Below, piece by piece: positions 62,678 through 64,000 of a stretch of DNA of 64,000 nucleotides. Location of the stretch: assembly GCA_900317305.1 (NCBI GenBank), contig ONGG01000001.1, positions 62,001 through 126,000 on the forward strand. Reading direction: 5' to 3'. Every line of letters begins with the position of its first letter. Position 1 is the stretch's first letter. A program made the position numbers and the translations under genes. This DNA comes from an uncultured Prevotellaceae bacterium (GTDB lineage Bacteria; Bacteroidota; Bacteroidia; Bacteroidales; Bacteroidaceae). The notes under the pieces were generated by a model. That model made no database searches and had not been told where the DNA came from. It saw only the letters and a list, made by a program, of their open reading frames with translations.

Positions 62678-64000
62678 ATGGAATCGCAGAATTATTTATT
62701 GCTTGCTTTCAAGTTGCTGGGCTCCCTTGCATTGTTGATGTATGGTATGAAAACCATGAGTGATGCCTTGCAGAAATTGGCTGGTCCGCAATTGCGTCAT
62801 GTGCTTGGTGCCATGACCACCAATCGTTTTACCGGAATGCTTACTGGTGTGTTTGTGACCGCTGCCGTTCAGTCGTCTACGGCTACTACCGTGATGACGG
62901 TATCGTTTGTCAGCGCCGGTCTGCTTACGTTGGCCCAGGCCATCAGTGTGATCATGGGTGCCAATATTGGTACCACTCTTACCGCATGGATCATGTCGGC
63001 GGGTTTCTCATTCAATATCAGCGATTTTGTATGGCCTGCATTCTTTATCGCCATCATCCTTATCTACAGCAAGAAACGTAGAACGGCAGGCGATTTCCTT
63101 TATGGTATTGCCTTCATGTTCCTCGGACTGGGTACGCTCCGTCAGACAGGTATTGACATGCATCTTGGCGAGCAAGAGGCTGTGCTCAATTTCTTCTCCA
63201 GTTTCGATCCCAACAGTTTCTTCACCACCATCACTTTCTTGATTATTGGTGGTGTGCTGACGATGTGTGTACAGTCGTCGGCAGCGGTGATGGCCATCAC
63301 CATGATTTTGTGTTCAAGTGGGGTTTTGCCCATCTACCAGGGCATCGCATTGGTGATGGGTGAGAATATTGGAACCACCGTCACTTCGAATATCGTGGCC
63401 ATGTCGGCAGGCACACAGGCGCGAAGGGCTGCCTTTGCCCATATGTTTTTCAATATCTTCGGTGTGGTGTGGATTCTCATCGTGTTCCATCCGTTTGTCA
63501 ACATGGTTTGTGGACTTGTGGGATATGACGTGGAGATGACGAAGGAGAGTGTTGGCGAGACGGCCTTCTTGGCCAATGCCGCAAAACTGAGTTTTGTGCT
63601 TGCAGCCTTCCACACTTGCTTCAATCTTATCAACACCTTCATCCTTATCTGGTTCATTCCAGCAATCGAGAAATTGGTTTGCAAGGTGATTAAGCAAAAG
63701 GCCGTGAGCGATGAGGAGGAGCCACGACTGAGATACATCCAGGGTGGTCTGATGAAGACTCCGGAAATCTCTGTCTATCAGGCACAGCAGGAAATCACAC
63801 TCTTTGGCGAGAGAATCCAGCGGATGTTTGATATGGTGAAAGATCTATATGGGATGTCGAACGAGGAGAAAGAGAATCCTGAGTTCGAGAAACTGTTCAC
63901 CCGTATCGAGAAATACGAGGGCATCTCCGACAATATGGAGATAGAGATAGCCCACTATCTGGAGCAGGTGAGCAACGCTCATCTCTCGGATGAGACCAAG
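62678..64000 (+). CDS. Na+/phosphate cotransporter family protein (partial, runs off the window)
   Basis: The window ends after 441 codons without a stop. It is a NptA/PNaS-type sodium/phosphate symporter: twin QSS motifs (VQSSTATT at residues 64-71, VQSSAAV from about 198) in two inverted repeats, about eight membrane segments, then a PhoU-like helical tail (QQEITLFGERIQRMFDMVKDLYG, about 370-390). It uses the sodium gradient that Na+-NQR could make. Phosphate is the usual substrate. The start MESQNYLLLAFKLLG fits the family. Confidence 0.9.
   Translation, partial: MESQNYLLLAFKLLGSLALLMYGMKTMSDALQKLAGPQLRHVLGAMTTNRFTGMLTGVFVTAAVQSSTATTVMTVSFVSAGLLTLAQAISVIMGANIGTTLTAWIMSAGFSFNISDFVWPAFFIAIILIYSKKRRTAGDFLYGIAFMFLGLGTLRQTGIDMHLGEQEAVLNFFSSFDPNSFFTTITFLIIGGVLTMCVQSSAAVMAITMILCSSGVLPIYQGIALVMGENIGTTVTSNIVAMSAGTQARRAAFAHMFFNIFGVVWILIVFHPFVNMVCGLVGYDVEMTKESVGETAFLANAAKLSFVLAAFHTCFNLINTFILIWFIPAIEKLVCKVIKQKAVSDEEEPRLRYIQGGLMKTPEISVYQAQQEITLFGERIQRMFDMVKDLYGMSNEEKENPEFEKLFTRIEKYEGISDNMEIEIAHYLEQVSNAHLSDETK

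Overview
The window comes from the chromosome of a Bacteroidales bacterium, most likely a Prevotella-like (Prevotellaceae) gut or rumen species. The evidence is: promoters of the Bacteroidetes type (TTTG, about 19 bases, then TAnnTTTG) in front of many genes; an ATP synthase operon that starts with atpD-atpC and carries two extra small membrane genes before atpB; a long lysine/alanine/glutamate tail on ribosomal protein S16; an N-terminally extended AtpB with a signal peptide; and an OmpH-like lipoprotein. I see no insertion sequence, prophage, CRISPR array, rRNA operon or clear transferred island. Most of the window is ordinary core chromosome.

Layout. 1-5.7 kb (minus strand): a small unknown gene overlapping a tyrosine-phosphatase-like gene, a GH5 lipoprotein glycanase, and a 1010-residue FAD/Fe-S oxidase of the D-lactate/glycolate oxidase type. 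6.0-11.8 kb: the full Na+-pumping NADH:quinone reductase operon nqrABCDEF, in which nqrE has lost its normal start region. 11.9-17 kb (minus): a ZIP metal transporter, HtpG, a probable structured small RNA on the plus strand, and the PepD dipeptidase. 17.1-19.5 kb: a tiny membrane protein, an OmpH/Skp-like lipoprotein, endonuclease III and a DUF2461 protein. 19.5-25.7 kb: a nucleotide pyrophosphatase-like protein, initiator tRNA-fMet, a TetR regulator with a striking palindromic operator, FabG, an RluA pseudouridine synthase, D-lactate dehydrogenase, a lipoprotein nuclease and an SH3 protein. 25.8-31.8 kb: tRNA-Ser(GGA), two zinc-ribbon membrane proteins (one with a Trp-punctuated polyglutamine tract), a sigma-factor-like protein, a small protein, CutC and a cupin. 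31.9-39.5 kb: lactate permease, HemW, nitroreductase, KdsC, Maf, RlmH and phosphoglucomutase. 39.7-49.6 kb: a Lys/Glu-rich secreted protein, an M6 protease, RpsP and a surface-glycan group of five glycosyltransferases and a flippase. 49.7-59.8 kb: an NhaD-type Na+/H+ antiporter, phosphofructokinase and the ATP synthase operon. 60-64 kb: a NupG-like transporter, a bifunctional-nuclease-family protein, RsmE and a Na+/phosphate cotransporter cut by the window end.

How the genes fit together. The energetics genes form a coherent set. Na+-NQR exports sodium, the c subunit of the ATP synthase carries a proton-type rather than a sodium-type site, and an NhaD antiporter and a Na+/Pi symporter sit nearby; this suggests a sodium cycle linked to a proton-driven ATP synthase. 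LdhA, a lactate permease and the FAD/Fe-S oxidase point to D-lactate formation, movement and possibly reoxidation, downstream of phosphofructokinase and phosphoglucomutase. KdsC, the flippase and the glycosyltransferases serve envelope glycans.

The items most worth a second look are the truncated nqrE start, the structured RNA near 15.3 kb, the double palindrome in front of the TetR/fabG genes, the zinc-ribbon/polyQ membrane pair, the sigma-like protein with a second C-terminal module, and a 24-base perfect palindrome between divergent surface-glycan genes.
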